From: Hortaea werneckii
Taxonomy: Eukaryota; Ascomycota; Dothideomycetes; Mycosphaerellales; Teratosphaeriaceae
Direction: 5' to 3'
DNA: 64,000 nt
NCBI GenBank assembly: GCA_037044905.1
Contig: JBAOKB010000071.1
Coordinates: 1-64,000, forward strand
In this document: one piece after another, positions 54,528 through 64,000 of the stretch
Position numbering within the stretch: position 1 is the first letter of the stretch
Layout: every line of letters starts with the position of its first letter
The notes under the pieces: generated by a model
The model's database searches: none
The model's input: the letters and a program-made list of their open reading frames with translations, nothing else
Told to the model about the DNA's origin: nothing
Made by a program: the position numbers and the translations under genes

Positions 54528-55198
54528 TCCCCCCCTCGAGGGCAGCAGGGGAAGAAGAAGAGGAAGAGTGACTGGGTATCGGGAGTGAGGTAGGGAGGAA
54601 GATGTTGGGTAGGCAGAAGGGATGGGAATTCAATCCCATCAGAAATGATAAGGTGTGCTCGCATCGTCGGCGGTTTCTCATCCGGGCTGAAGGAGTTTAC
54701 TCACTTCAACTTCTTGATACTCGTTCGAGCGAGGCGCCTCATCCAAGGCCAAAATCTCAACTCAACTGTGGAGAACCCTTTGGTCTACTTGTGTGAATTT
54801 GGAGCTATTAGGTACCAGTCATTGTAATGCGTGACAGGAGTAGGAAGAAAGTGGGCTGACAGTCAGAAAAAAAAAAAAAAAAAGAGAAAAAACCTCGTTT
54901 CATTTGACGAAAACTTTCATCATGCCTTCAGCATGAGAAGGATAAAAAAAAGGACCGCGAACGCCACCCGCCAAATCCGCAATGGGTATCTCGCTCTGAA
55001 CGCTTCCAAAACAAAAAGTCTCTCGTTGTGCATGAAGATCCCCCCACAATCAACACCGTACTCAATTCAAGACCGACCGATCCCTTGCCCATGCAATGCC
55101 GTATACCATAAGAGTGTCAAGGCCACCCGCCGAAAAAATACACAGCTTGTCTTCCCTTCATCCATCCCTGCATGCTCCCTTCAATCCCTGCTTTTCTC
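54528..55198. other. Convergent intergenic spacer
   Basis: About 670 bp between the GPCR and SUN genes, including a 17-A run at 54867-54883. No gene supported. Confidence 0.5.
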
Positions 55199-57250
55199 CT
55201 ATGAAGCCATGACCCTATCGCCCGTCAACCTAAGCCGGTAGATACACGTGTGATCGGCGCCCCAATTGGTAACGACGCGAAAAGTGACCTTGTCCGTAGC
55301 GAAGCCCAGCTGCTCCAGTGTATCGCCGTAGAGGGGGAAACTCTGAACCCAGTTGACGCCGTGGATGTCGTAGCGACCGGTGGCGACGCAGACGTGGTTG
55401 GCGGAAGGCGGGGGGTGACCGGAGGAGCAGGAAATGCGGTGTTCGTCCTTCAGGATCTTGGACGTTTGCTGCGCGTGCTGCGTGTCGCGGGCAGGGAGCC
55501 AGACTTCCCAGTCGCGGGGGGCGGCGTCGATGTGCAGGGTGCCGTCGGCGGGGATGTGTTCGATCATGAGCCAGCCCGGCCAGATCTTCTGGCCCAGCTG
55601 CACCGTGATTTGGGCCTGGCCTTTGCCCTTGGCCGTCGAGTTGGCCGCGCACCAGCACTCGCCCGGCTCGTCCCACTTGCTAAGCGCCTCGATGGGGGAG
55701 CGGACGCCCGATAGGTAGGCACTACCACCGAACAGCCCCTTGCGGGGTGGGTAGTAGGTGCTGGAGGTCTCGTGCGGGTTCACGCGCGCTCCCAGGCCGG
55801 GCGAGAAGAAGTTCACGCTATGGAGGGCTTCCTGCACGTTCATGAGGATGTTGCTCGATGCGAGCGCCTGGATCTGCACTTGGGAGAGACTGAACGCAGG
55901 GGTCTTCTCGACCACTCCTTGCGCAGTCTTCTCCATCTCATCGCGCAGTCCGGTGAGCATCCGGCGCTCGGCATCGGCCAACATTTCGTTGAAATGCTGG
56001 TTGAGATACCCGTAGTTCTCGTCCAGCATTTCACGAAACAGCTCGGCGCTGACGATACGCCGCATCTTCGTGGGATCGCTCAGCCTCGATTCCACGGCGA
56101 CGTCCGTCAGCTGCCGTAGACTGTCCTCATTCCTCGTGAGAAAGCTCTGCCATAGCGGAGCAGCTTCCTCGCCCGAAAATCTTTGCAGCAGCGCCTCCCA
56201 GAACTGCTGCGGGATTTCCACCTGGCCATCGATCTCCCGGACGACAAGCTGGGAGGGCAGGATGTCGTCCAGGGCCCGGAGAGACGTCTCGTGCAGAGCG
56301 ACCGTTTCTTCGAGGGCGGTCGCCCGCTCCAGGAGCCTATTTATTTGTACGATTTGCCGGGAATCAATGTCGTACTGGGTCCAGTTCTCTAACGGAATTT
56401 GATCTAGTTCGAGCGTACGCATGCGGAAATGAATCCATAAAGCTCCTAAGCGGGTTGTGAACTCCTCTAATTCCGTCGGGACGACTGGCGCGAACGTGGT
56501 GCGGTATCCGTTATAGCAGAGAAAGCCGACGGCGAGACAGCCCACAACCATGATGGCCATAAGGATGAGGTTCCACAGGTAGGCGGGGAGAAACTTGAGT
56601 GCGGTGCCAGCAGCCACTTGGACGTTGTTGGGTTCCTGTGGCGACCCATCACGATCGTTGCCATACCGGGCTGCGGGGTCGACGACAGTGTGGGAACGGT
56701 CGAATTCAGATCCGTCGAGTCGGGCTGATGATGCAGTGGGAGGTCTTGAAGTTGCGGTACTCTGTTGCGAGCGTGGACGCATTTGGTCGCGATCATACTG
56801 CTCGGATTCTTCTTCTGGGTCGGTGGCTTGGGTAGATGTCTGGCGGAATGGGTTTTTAGACGGACCGGCTGGGCGACTGGTGCGAGGTTGACGCCTGGTG
56901 ATGGGTGAACGGAGACTGTCTTGCTCCTGTTGCTGATCGGACAGCTGCTCATCTTCGGACTCATCTTCCTCGTCAATTGCTTCAGGTCCCGGTGGCGCAC
57001 GTGAAGGCGTTTTGGCGGAAGACTTTCTGTTTCTTGCGCCTTCAAAGGCGGAATCGATGCTGGTGCTGCCCTTAGCGACTTGAGATTTGAGCTCTGCTTT
57101 GCCTCGTGCTCCATAGGCGAAACTCTGGCCGACAGTGACGGCCGGGACGGTTGTACGCGCTTGTGGCTGGGGTGTGGTGCCGCGTGAAGCTGAAGCGCGT
57201 GAACGCGTCGTTGGTCCTGGTGTTGCAGACATGTCTCGTTGACGTGACAT
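55199..57250 (-). CDS. SUN-domain inner nuclear membrane protein (Sad1-like)
   Basis: Single exon, 683 aa. The N-terminal 220 residues are basic and disordered (nucleoplasmic side), with an acidic patch EAIDEEDESEDEQLSDQQQ. One transmembrane helix WNLILMAIMVVGCLAVGFLC lies near 222-245. A luminal coiled-coil region follows (RQIVQINRLLERATALEETV and on). The SUN domain (about 470-680) has SPIEALSKWDEPGECWCAA, LGQKIWPGWLMIEHIPA, PRDWEVWLPARDTQHA and YDIHGVNWVQSFPLYGD. SUN proteins bind KASH partners to link the nuclear envelope to cytoskeleton and spindle pole body. The second Met at residue 7 (MSATPGP) is an alternative start. Confidence 0.92.
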   Translation of the reverse strand: MSRQRDMSATPGPTTRSRASASRGTTPQPQARTTVPAVTVGQSFAYGARGKAELKSQVAKGSTSIDSAFEGARNRKSSAKTPSRAPPGPEAIDEEDESEDEQLSDQQQEQDSLRSPITRRQPRTSRPAGPSKNPFRQTSTQATDPEEESEQYDRDQMRPRSQQSTATSRPPTASSARLDGSEFDRSHTVVDPAARYGNDRDGSPQEPNNVQVAAGTALKFLPAYLWNLILMAIMVVGCLAVGFLCYNGYRTTFAPVVPTELEEFTTRLGALWIHFRMRTLELDQIPLENWTQYDIDSRQIVQINRLLERATALEETVALHETSLRALDDILPSQLVVREIDGQVEIPQQFWEALLQRFSGEEAAPLWQSFLTRNEDSLRQLTDVAVESRLSDPTKMRRIVSAELFREMLDENYGYLNQHFNEMLADAERRMLTGLRDEMEKTAQGVVEKTPAFSLSQVQIQALASSNILMNVQEALHSVNFFSPGLGARVNPHETSSTYYPPRKGLFGGSAYLSGVRSPIEALSKWDEPGECWCAANSTAKGKGQAQITVQLGQKIWPGWLMIEHIPADGTLHIDAAPRDWEVWLPARDTQHAQQTSKILKDEHRISCSSGHPPPSANHVCVATGRYDIHGVNWVQSFPLYGDTLEQLGFATDKVTFRVVTNWGADHTCIYRLRLTGDRVMAS

Positions 57251-57861
57251 ATTGGTTGCACTGTGTGTGTATGTCTGAGTCGGTGTCTGTCTGTGTCAAG
57301 TGAAAAGTGTCGATGTCGAAAGTCACATTCCGGCTTGAGGTTTGTTGTGTTTAACAAGAAGAAGTGGCGCTAGTGCGCTCTATTCATGCGGGCGGAAGAA
57401 TAGGAATAAAGTTCCGGGTCTACGGGTACCTGCATACAATCAAGTCCAGCCCAAAATTTGATTTTTGGTTGATGAATGGGTCATCAAAAACGGGCAGCGC
57501 CCTCTGATTTCCAATCAAATGAACATCTGCTGTTGCCTAAAGTGAAGTGAACTTGAAGTGGCAGTTTGCACGTCTGTTAGTCAGCTGAGGCGAAAAGGGC
57601 AAACACACATGGCAGGACTACTGTTGTCGCTCTTCCCATCTCAGAGCATCCACATTTAGGGACCGAGAGACTGGCGCGTGTTTACATTGTATGAAAGCTC
57701 CTATTCAGAACTGCAACAGCTTCGTATCTGATTTCCATCTATTTTACTTGGCCTACAAAGAAGAACAATAGTCCGCTTTTGGGTATCCATGCACATCACA
57801 TCATCTCATGAAGCAAACCAAAGGCATCACGCAGGTGCCTTTTGGATCTCTTTGCCCACTT
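57251..57861. other. Intergenic spacer
   Basis: About 610 bp: the SUN gene promoter and the 3' region of the epimerase gene. TGTGTGT-type repeats occur near 57260-57300. No gene supported. Confidence 0.5.
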
Positions 57862-59173
57862 CTACTTTCGGCTAGCCTTGACCTTCTCCACAAAGTCCTT
57901 AGGTGGGTCCTGCCTGTAGCCTTGCGGGTTGTTCTCCGTCCATCGCCAGAGATCTTCGCAGGCATCCTCGAGCGTACGCTGCGCCTTCCAGCCCAGCTCG
58001 GTGTTAGCCCGTGTCGGGTTGGCAGTCAAATCTAACACGTCACCCTGTCTCCGGCCGACAACCTCGTAGGGCAGATCGCGGCCGACGGCCTTGGAGAAGG
58101 CGTTGATCATCTCGAACACGGTGCTGCCTTTGCCGGTGCCCAGGTTCCAAGCGCGGACGCCTGGGTTGTGCTCGCGGAGGTGGTCGAGGGCGACTGTGTG
58201 GCCGCGGGCCAGATCGAGAATGTGGATGTAGTCACGGATCGCGGTGCCATCTTTCGAGGCGTAGTCTAGAAGGAAAGCATCAGCCCACAGCGTTCCAGAG
58301 ATTTTCTACTATGTGTCCAACTTACCGTCTCCAAAAACCAACAGCTTCTCCCGCTTGCCTACTGCAACCTGGGCCAGCAGTGGCAGAAGGTTGTAAGGCA
58401 CACCCTGAGGGTCCTCGCCCATGATCCCGCTAGGGTGGCTGCCCGCTGGGTTGAAGTAACGCAGAAGCGCGCCATTGAATGCTTTCTCATCCTTGCCCTC
58501 CTTCTTCGCCTTGTATCTCTCCGCGCGGACGTGGTCGGTAATCATAGTCTCGACCGAGAACTTCGTGTTGCCGTAAGGGTTCGTGGGGCCCAGCGGACAC
58601 TCCTCGGGGATGGGGATCATGTTGGGGAAGCGGGTGGCATCGCCGTAAACGGTGGCCGAGGAGGAGAAGACGATGTTGGTGACGTTGTGTCTCTGCATCG
58701 ATCGCAGCAGGGCAAGGGTGCCGCCTACGTTCACACGGTAGTATTCCAGTGGAATCTCGCCGCTCTCGCCGACGGCCTTGAGGGCCGCGAAGTGGATGAC
58801 ATTGTCGATGTCCGGGTACTTGTCGAAGACGGCATCCAAGCTCTTCTCATCGGTAATGTCGCAGTTGTGGTACTCGGGACGCTTGCCGCAGATCAATTCG
58901 ATGCGGTTGAGGACTTCTTGGGACGAGTTGTAGAGGTTGTCGACGATGATGACCTTGTAGTCGGCCTCGAGAAGGGCCAAGGCGGTGAAGGAGCCAATGT
59001 AGCCGGTGCCACTGTCCGCGCAGCCACAGGTTAGCGGTGGCCCGATGTTGCCTGAGATTCAATGGCGGTGTCTCGGGGGTGGTGCTGTCTCGGTGGAGGT
59101 GGGTATGGGTAGATGCATAAAGTGCTTATGCTTATGCTTACCCAGTCACCAGCACCGTCTTGGATGCTGCCAT
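57862..59173 (-). CDS. GAL10: UDP-glucose 4-epimerase
   Basis: Three exons, 59173-59142, 59011-58326 and 58265-57862; 373 aa. MAASKTVLVTGGTGYIGSFT joins across intron 1 and gives the NAD-binding GxxGxxG. NVIHFAALKAVGESGEIPLE and VFSSSATVYGDATRFPNMIP supply the catalytic Ser; the YGNTKF segment supplies the YxxxK motif. ALLRYFNPAGSHPSGIMGED is a family signature, as is DYASKDGTAIRDYIHILDLA formed across intron 2. It interconverts UDP-glucose and UDP-galactose. It lacks the mutarotase half of the yeast Gal10 fusion, as is normal in filamentous fungi. A sugar transporter gene lies about 0.8 kb upstream in the same direction. Confidence 0.93.
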
Positions 59174-59959
59174 GTTGATATTCACAGGTACCGTCTCTTC
59201 TTTGGGAGTGTAGAGTTGTCTTGCGGCAGGGCACACTTTACACGGGCAGTAATAATTTGCCAAGGGGTAGCTGTCTTCCTTATATGCAGACGTATTATTA
59301 CTATGCGGGCGCAGTCGTCACCTGTCGCACCACCGTCGCAAAGTGGAGGCGGGGCACGTAAAGGGTCGCGATGCGCGTACGTAAGCCAACAGAAAAACGT
59401 CAATATCGCGACAGATACCTAAACAATCATCTCCGAAGTTATCTACGAACAAGACTCATGTTATCGCAACCTGCCATGACGGGAAGTGGATGGGATGTGG
59501 CCGTCCACTTCCCGACTACGACTCGGTCTCCAACATCACCCGTTGCCTTGAGGCGTTCATCGCCTTGCATTCCCCTGCAACGGCGGGCACTGATTCGAGA
59601 CTCACGGAAGAAAAGGCCGACCACGGACGGACAGGGCACTCAACGGGATGTCCTCCACATTGGAAGGCAGCGCTGCCTCATCCGTCACTGACCCAACATC
59701 GACTCTAGGCGTCTCCTCAGGTGGTCATGGCAACATGATGAAAAACGATGTACCGCTACGTTATCCCAGCAGGATCCGAGCATGCGAGTGCCTATCAAGA
59801 ATGCCTTGTCTCCTGCTTCCGTCCACATGCTGAACGCAATTTGCATTTGGCACAATCGTTACGGTTATCCTGTGGTCAGATCAGACTGCGCAATGCCCAT
59901 CGCCACGTAGTCATTCCTGCCACTAACCGTTATGGATCGGGCCCTAACGGATGCAGAAC
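59174..59959. other. Spacer between epimerase and transporter genes
   Basis: About 790 bp: the epimerase promoter and the transporter 3' region. Only short frames without motifs. Confidence 0.5.
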
Positions 59960-61947
59960 TTATGCCTTCTCACTAATAGCCACCGCTACTGCGTCCCCAT
60001 CTCCATGCAGCTCAGCGGCAATCTGATAAAGTCGCATCTTCTCCTCATGAGCGCTGTTGTCACCGAATACCGCATCCATATCTTCGAGGCTCTTGTTTCT
60101 TGTTTCGGGAACAATGAACAGGGCGAAGAAGAAAGCCAGCAGGCAGAACGCGGCGAAGAAGATGTATCTGTTGCTCGTCAGCTGTCTGTCTCGAGGAGGG
60201 ATCAATGGCTGGTCGGGTGACTAACGTTCCATACGAGATGCTCTCAAGCATGTCCGGTGTGACCAATCCGATGACAAAGTTGCCTGTCTCTCATTAGCTC
60301 ACTGATCCAAGCACACCACCACTTGCTACTCACACATCCAGGTGGCGCTCGTTGTGATCGACATAGCCTTTGACCTATTGCCCAAATTGAAGATTTCCGA
60401 GGGCAGCACCCAACCGATAGGAGCAAAAGAGTATGAGAAGTTGACGTCGTAGATGTATATGAAAGCCATGGCAGCGTATCCGGCGCTTTTGTGTTGGGCC
60501 AATGAGCCACCATAGCCACCAATTATACCCGCCACGACAATCAGTGACAGCATCGTGCCGATAGCACCACTCATTAGTAGCGGTCTGCGGCCGATCTTGT
60601 CGATCAGGAAGAGTGCTGGCAATGTCGACAGAGTATTCACGATGCCGTAGACGCCTGTAGCCAGAAGTGAAGTTGTGTTGCCTGATAGACCTAACTGGCC
60701 AAAGATCGTGGGAGCATAGTAGATGATCGCATTGCATCCCATGAATTGCTGAAAGAACATGATCGTGCAGCCGATAGCCAGGCGACGGAAGTCTGCCCAT
60801 GTAGAGACCAGAGCGATGTATTGTGCAGCTGCCAGCGACAATCCAGACTTGCCGGGATACCTTGCCTCTACGGACGACTTCTGGAACAGCACTTCGGCTT
60901 TGTAGCCGAGGAACTCCTCGCGAAGAAGAGGATGCTCAGGGTCGAGCCGTCGTAGCTTGCTTAGAGAACGGATTGCACGTTCCTCCTTGCCTGCCATGAG
61001 CAAGAATCTCGGAGTCTCCGGGAAGAAGATCATGCCGATCCCCAGAAGAATAGCGGGTAAGGCCTGAACGGCAAGAGGGAAGCGCCATGAAGCCTCCGAC
61101 TGCGCTGTGCAGCCGCCCGATGGGACATCGTGGTATGGGTCAAATGCAGGTGAACTCTCAGTTCCACCAGTGTATGGGACATCTGGAGCACACCGACTTC
61201 CGCCGATGAAATGGGTACCTGCAATGACAAATGAGTTTTCGTGTCCAAACATCAACAAATTGCATTGGTATCCTCGTACCATACTCAAGCCAGTAGCTAA
61301 CCAAGATGCCCAATGTGACCGAGACTGTACAAAAGTCAGCTTTCTCGCCGCAAGTCAACCGATATCAGGAAGACGCACGTTGCTGCGTCACAACCAGAGT
61401 CCCACGTATCTCCGGCATAGCAATCTCGCTCATATCTTCCAAACACCTATTAGCCTCTCCCCCGACCAACTTCCCATCCCATCCAAGACTCACACATAGG
61501 CACGACCATAGTCAAAGCACCGACCGCAACCCCGGCTATAGCGCGGCCAGCGAACATCATCGGAACATCAATCGCCCCGCCTTGCAACGCACTGCCAATA
61601 ACAAAAACAACCACAGCAACCATCATCGACGACTTGCGTCCCCACCGATCAGCAATAGGCCCATTAACCAGCGACCCAAACCACGCGGCGAGCAACAAAG
61701 TCGAGACGAACCACCCCTTGAACCCGGCATCGGAGTAGATACGCGGGAACGTCGCGCCAAAGGACTCCATCGTCACGACGCCGGAGATACATCCTTGGTC
61801 GTAGCCGAAGAGGAAGCCGCCTAGGGAGGCGAAGACGGCGACGCCTGCGACGTAGGGGTTTTCTTGGATGAGACGGGCGACGTTCTTGCTGGTCCTTCCA
61901 GAGTGTAGGACTGTGGGGGCGTCGGCCTTCTCGATCGTTTCGGACAT
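59960..61947 (-). CDS. MFS sugar transporter (monosaccharide:H+ symporter)
   Basis: Start MSETIEKADAPTVLHSGRTS. GVAVFASLGGFLFGYDQGCI (TM1), ADRWGRKSSMMVA and AGRAIAGVAVGALTMVVPM fill the first exon, which ends at a t|GT junction. The next exon completes YMSEIAMPEIRGTLVVTQQ. Then come ITLGILVSYWLEYGTHFIGG and a luminal Cys-bearing loop, PETPRFLLMAGKEERA, IMFFQQFMGCNAIIYYAPTI (TM7), FLIDKIGRRPLLMSG, IGWVLPSEIFNLGNRSKAMS and, after two small introns, FIVPETRNKSLEDMDAVFG. All MFS sugar-porter signatures are present, with about 530 aa and 12 membrane segments. The sugar is not determinable. The 5' leader includes a 29-G run at 61994-62022. Confidence 0.87.
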
Positions 61948-61990
61948 GGTTGGGCTGGTTTAGCGTTTTTGTTGGGCGTAGAGCATGGGG

Positions 61991-62022
<32 letters not shown>

Positions 62023-62890
62023 AGGATGTCAAAGGGGCTTTCCGCCTCTTGGATGGAGGGATGGAGGGAGGGGAGGGAGCCATGGTTCTTTTTCATCGAT
62101 CTCCCCAACACAGCAATGGTAGCTGCTGATCTGCGGAGACGAAAGGAAAGTGGGACCTATAAGATGTTCACTGTCTCCGCAGTGGGGATTGGGCTGGGGA
62201 TTTTGGAGGAAAAGCTGCGGTCGAGAGAGGAGACGATTCAAGCAACCGGTTGCACCCGTATGTCAGAGCTCGAGACGAGTCGAGTTTCAGATACCTTATG
62301 GACATTCCAACCAATGATGCAACAGTTTATTGAGATGTAGGTCCACAAGAGGCACAGTCGACTGGTTTAGCCGGCATCGGCGCAGACCGCAGCGTTGGAT
62401 CGGCGCAGATACCGGCCGTGGAGCTCGGTCAAAAGCCGATGAGGATCTTGGACACTTTCGCCAAAGTTGCTGTGAATGCTGGAAAATTACTGTACATACT
62501 GACGGGTAAAGTGATATCCGGAGTCATGCAGCGGAAGCGTATCAAAAGGACAATCTACATCTCACATGGTGCTTCTCGACAGCTGCGCTCATGATGAAGC
62601 CATGCTACTGGTTGGTGTAACCACAAGCAGGGAAAACGAGCGGATGATTTGCTATATTACTATCGAATACGGAATGGCAGCCGGTGATGCACAATCGGCT
62701 GAACTCTCATTAGGAAAGTCGAGCAATTCTGATATGCAAGCCCCAAAGCAATGCCACCAATTCTGCTCAAGAGCGGGACTGAATCGCCATACAAACCTCT
62801 AACTCGCATTCCGCACTACGCAAGATCCAGGCCACAGCGATCCCTCACTGACTTCCAGCAGCTTCACATCACCCGAGGCGGACTCGAAGA
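61948..62890. other. Intergenic region with G29 run
   Basis: About 940 bp. It holds a G6-A-G29 tract just upstream of the transporter start (61987-62022) and no supportable gene. A 78-codon plus frame at 62566-62802 has no motif. Confidence 0.5.
61987..62022 (+). repeat. G6-A-G29 homopolymer tract
   Basis: Six G, one A, then twenty-nine G (61994-62022), 40-75 bp upstream of the transporter start codon, so probably within its leader or core promoter (C-rich in the mRNA sense). Confidence 0.9.
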
Positions 62891-63703
62891 CTAAACTGGA
62901 GCAGCAGCAGCACTGTGAGGGCTTTGTACCGGCAAAGGCGAGCTAGCATTATGCTGACACGGCACACCCTCCACCTGGAGCTCAGCAGTCGCAGCAGGCG
63001 TCTTAGTAGAAGCGAAAGCCATCTCGTTCGCCTCGCTGACTTCCCACGTCGAGACGGCACGACCATTAGACCCGGAGGTCTGGTCGCTGGCCTTGAGCGG
63101 CAGCCCGGCTTTACGATGGCGATGGATAGCCGTGCACATGAAGCCGAGAGTGACGCAGTAGAGGATGCTGGTTCGATATTCACATTAGCAACGATACAGG
63201 GTGTGACTCGAAAGATCCAAACATACAAGTTGACGATACTAATAGCCAAGCAAGCGATCAGGATACTAGTATAGGCGTTGCCAAGCATGTAAAGGTCCCG
63301 CTTGCGATAGTAGGAGTCGAAAACGTAGTAGTTGGCGTAGAAGACCAGGAAAGCGTAGTGAGCGCCGAGGGCAGCGAAGCAAGCCAGCCAGAAGACGAGG
63401 GCGAGGACTTCCAGCACGAGGAGGGCGATCCAGTTGTAGAGCTTGGGGGAAGCGTGGATGGCGACGAAGTAGTAGATGAGGATGAGGATGGAGTAGGAAC
63501 CCTGTCCTTGCTTTGTCAGTTTTGGGGGTTGGCTTTGTGGGAAGACTTGCGCGGACCGTGAAGACGCTGAAGATTGTTGCGTCGTAGGGGATCACATAGA
63601 CCATGAAGGCCGAAAGCGCTGTGACGAGGACGGCGATGATGAGTTGTAAGATATGCAGGATCCAGACTGCCCTGGGCATCTTCAGCATGTGGTCACGGTA
63701 CAT
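62891..63703 (-). CDS. MARVEL-like four-helix membrane protein
   Basis: Three exons, 63703-63557, 63501-63227 and 63167-62891; 232 aa. The start MYRDHMLKMPRAVWILHILQ leads into four hydrophobic segments: LIIAVLVTALSAFMVYVIPY, SYSILILIYYFVAIHA, LLVLEVLALVFWLACFAALG and LIACLAISIVNFILYCVTLG. Between segments 3 and 4 is YANYYVFDSYYRKRDLYMLG. The spacing and short N-terminus match fungal MARVEL-domain proteins that sit in plasma membrane or secretory vesicles. The C-terminal tail is hydrophilic and Ala/Ser-rich. The first intron has a GTCCGC donor. Specific function is not known. Confidence 0.78.
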
Positions 63704-64000
63704 CTTTGTGATCTTGGGAAGACGCAGTCAAAAGAAAAGAATGATCCAAACGTGTCAAAGATAATAAGATGTGGAAGCAGGAGAAAAGAAGGCACTACAA
63801 GAGATTTTTCGGTTTGAGTAGGGATACACGCTTTATCTTCGCTCTCTCAGACCGTTTGTCCCAGCTCACGACTGAAGTTGGCTTCTTGAGCAATCGGAAA
63901 GCGTGCAAGGCGCAGCCGTATAATGCAGATGTTGTATGGGTCAGAAGGATTTCCTAGGCGAAATACTACCGCAAATGGATACGACTCGTTCCAGCTGGCT
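63704..64000. other. Right edge of window
   Basis: About 300 bp upstream of the MARVEL-like gene. Presumably its promoter; no other feature visible. Confidence 0.45.

Noticed and set aside
1..64000. CRISPR arrays, rRNA genes, bacterial-type operons or prophage
   Set aside because: None seen; intron-containing genes and nuclear eukaryotic families throughout.

Overview
The window reads as nuclear DNA of a filamentous ascomycete (Pezizomycotina; probably but not provably Dothideomycetes). Genes are broken by short GT..AG introns of about 50-170 nt. The gene set includes a Git3-type GPCR, a fungal rhodopsin-domain membrane protein, a SUN protein, BUB3, GPN2 and DcpS. There are no bacterial-style operons, rRNA, CRISPR arrays or convincing tRNAs.

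1-13 kb, subtelomeric character. A 1700-codon intact telomere-linked RecQ-type helicase gene (183-5285, minus) is flanked by short CCCTAA telomeric repeats at 136-149 and 5577-5588, with a third at 8903-8913, all in the orientation expected if the chromosome end lies to the left. A TA-rich, RIP-like tract, a sugar transporter gene, a CT microsatellite and the decayed remains of a second member of the helicase N-terminal (OrsD/DUF3505-like) family (about 9.5-10.9 kb) follow. From 10.9 to 14.2 kb I see no gene.

14-36 kb, secreted and membrane genes. In order: a giant Ser/Thr-rich tandem-repeat secreted protein (1877 aa), an internally deleted GMC oxidoreductase pseudogene, a rhodopsin-domain membrane protein, a seven-exon tyrosinase (404 aa), a second sugar transporter, a five-exon secreted serine carboxypeptidase (548 aa) and a GPI-anchored-type Ser/Thr-rich surface protein (790 aa). 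A 361-bp MITE with Tc1/mariner-pogo-like ends sits at 36581-36941.

37-64 kb, mostly housekeeping. In order: DcpS, DNA polymerase delta subunit 4, an L-arabinitol/sorbitol dehydrogenase, a hotdog thioesterase with a 30-nt exon, BUB3 and GPN2 (divergent, sharing a 324-bp promoter), an isochorismatase-family pseudogene with two lesions, ubiquitin C-terminal hydrolase, Git3-type GPCR, SUN-domain protein, UDP-glucose 4-epimerase next to a third sugar transporter, and a MARVEL-like four-helix membrane protein. Long homopolymers, including a 43-G run inside the GPCR intron, are scattered here.

Functionally the left third is repeat- and telomere-associated with decaying copies. The middle faces the environment (sugar uptake, proteolysis, phenol oxidation, cell surface). 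The right is conserved core biology. The most unusual object is the helicase unit with its telomeric-repeat borders and a central region resembling a tyrosine-recombinase core. Exon joins were derived by hand from reading frame, splice sites and family motifs; no database search was run.
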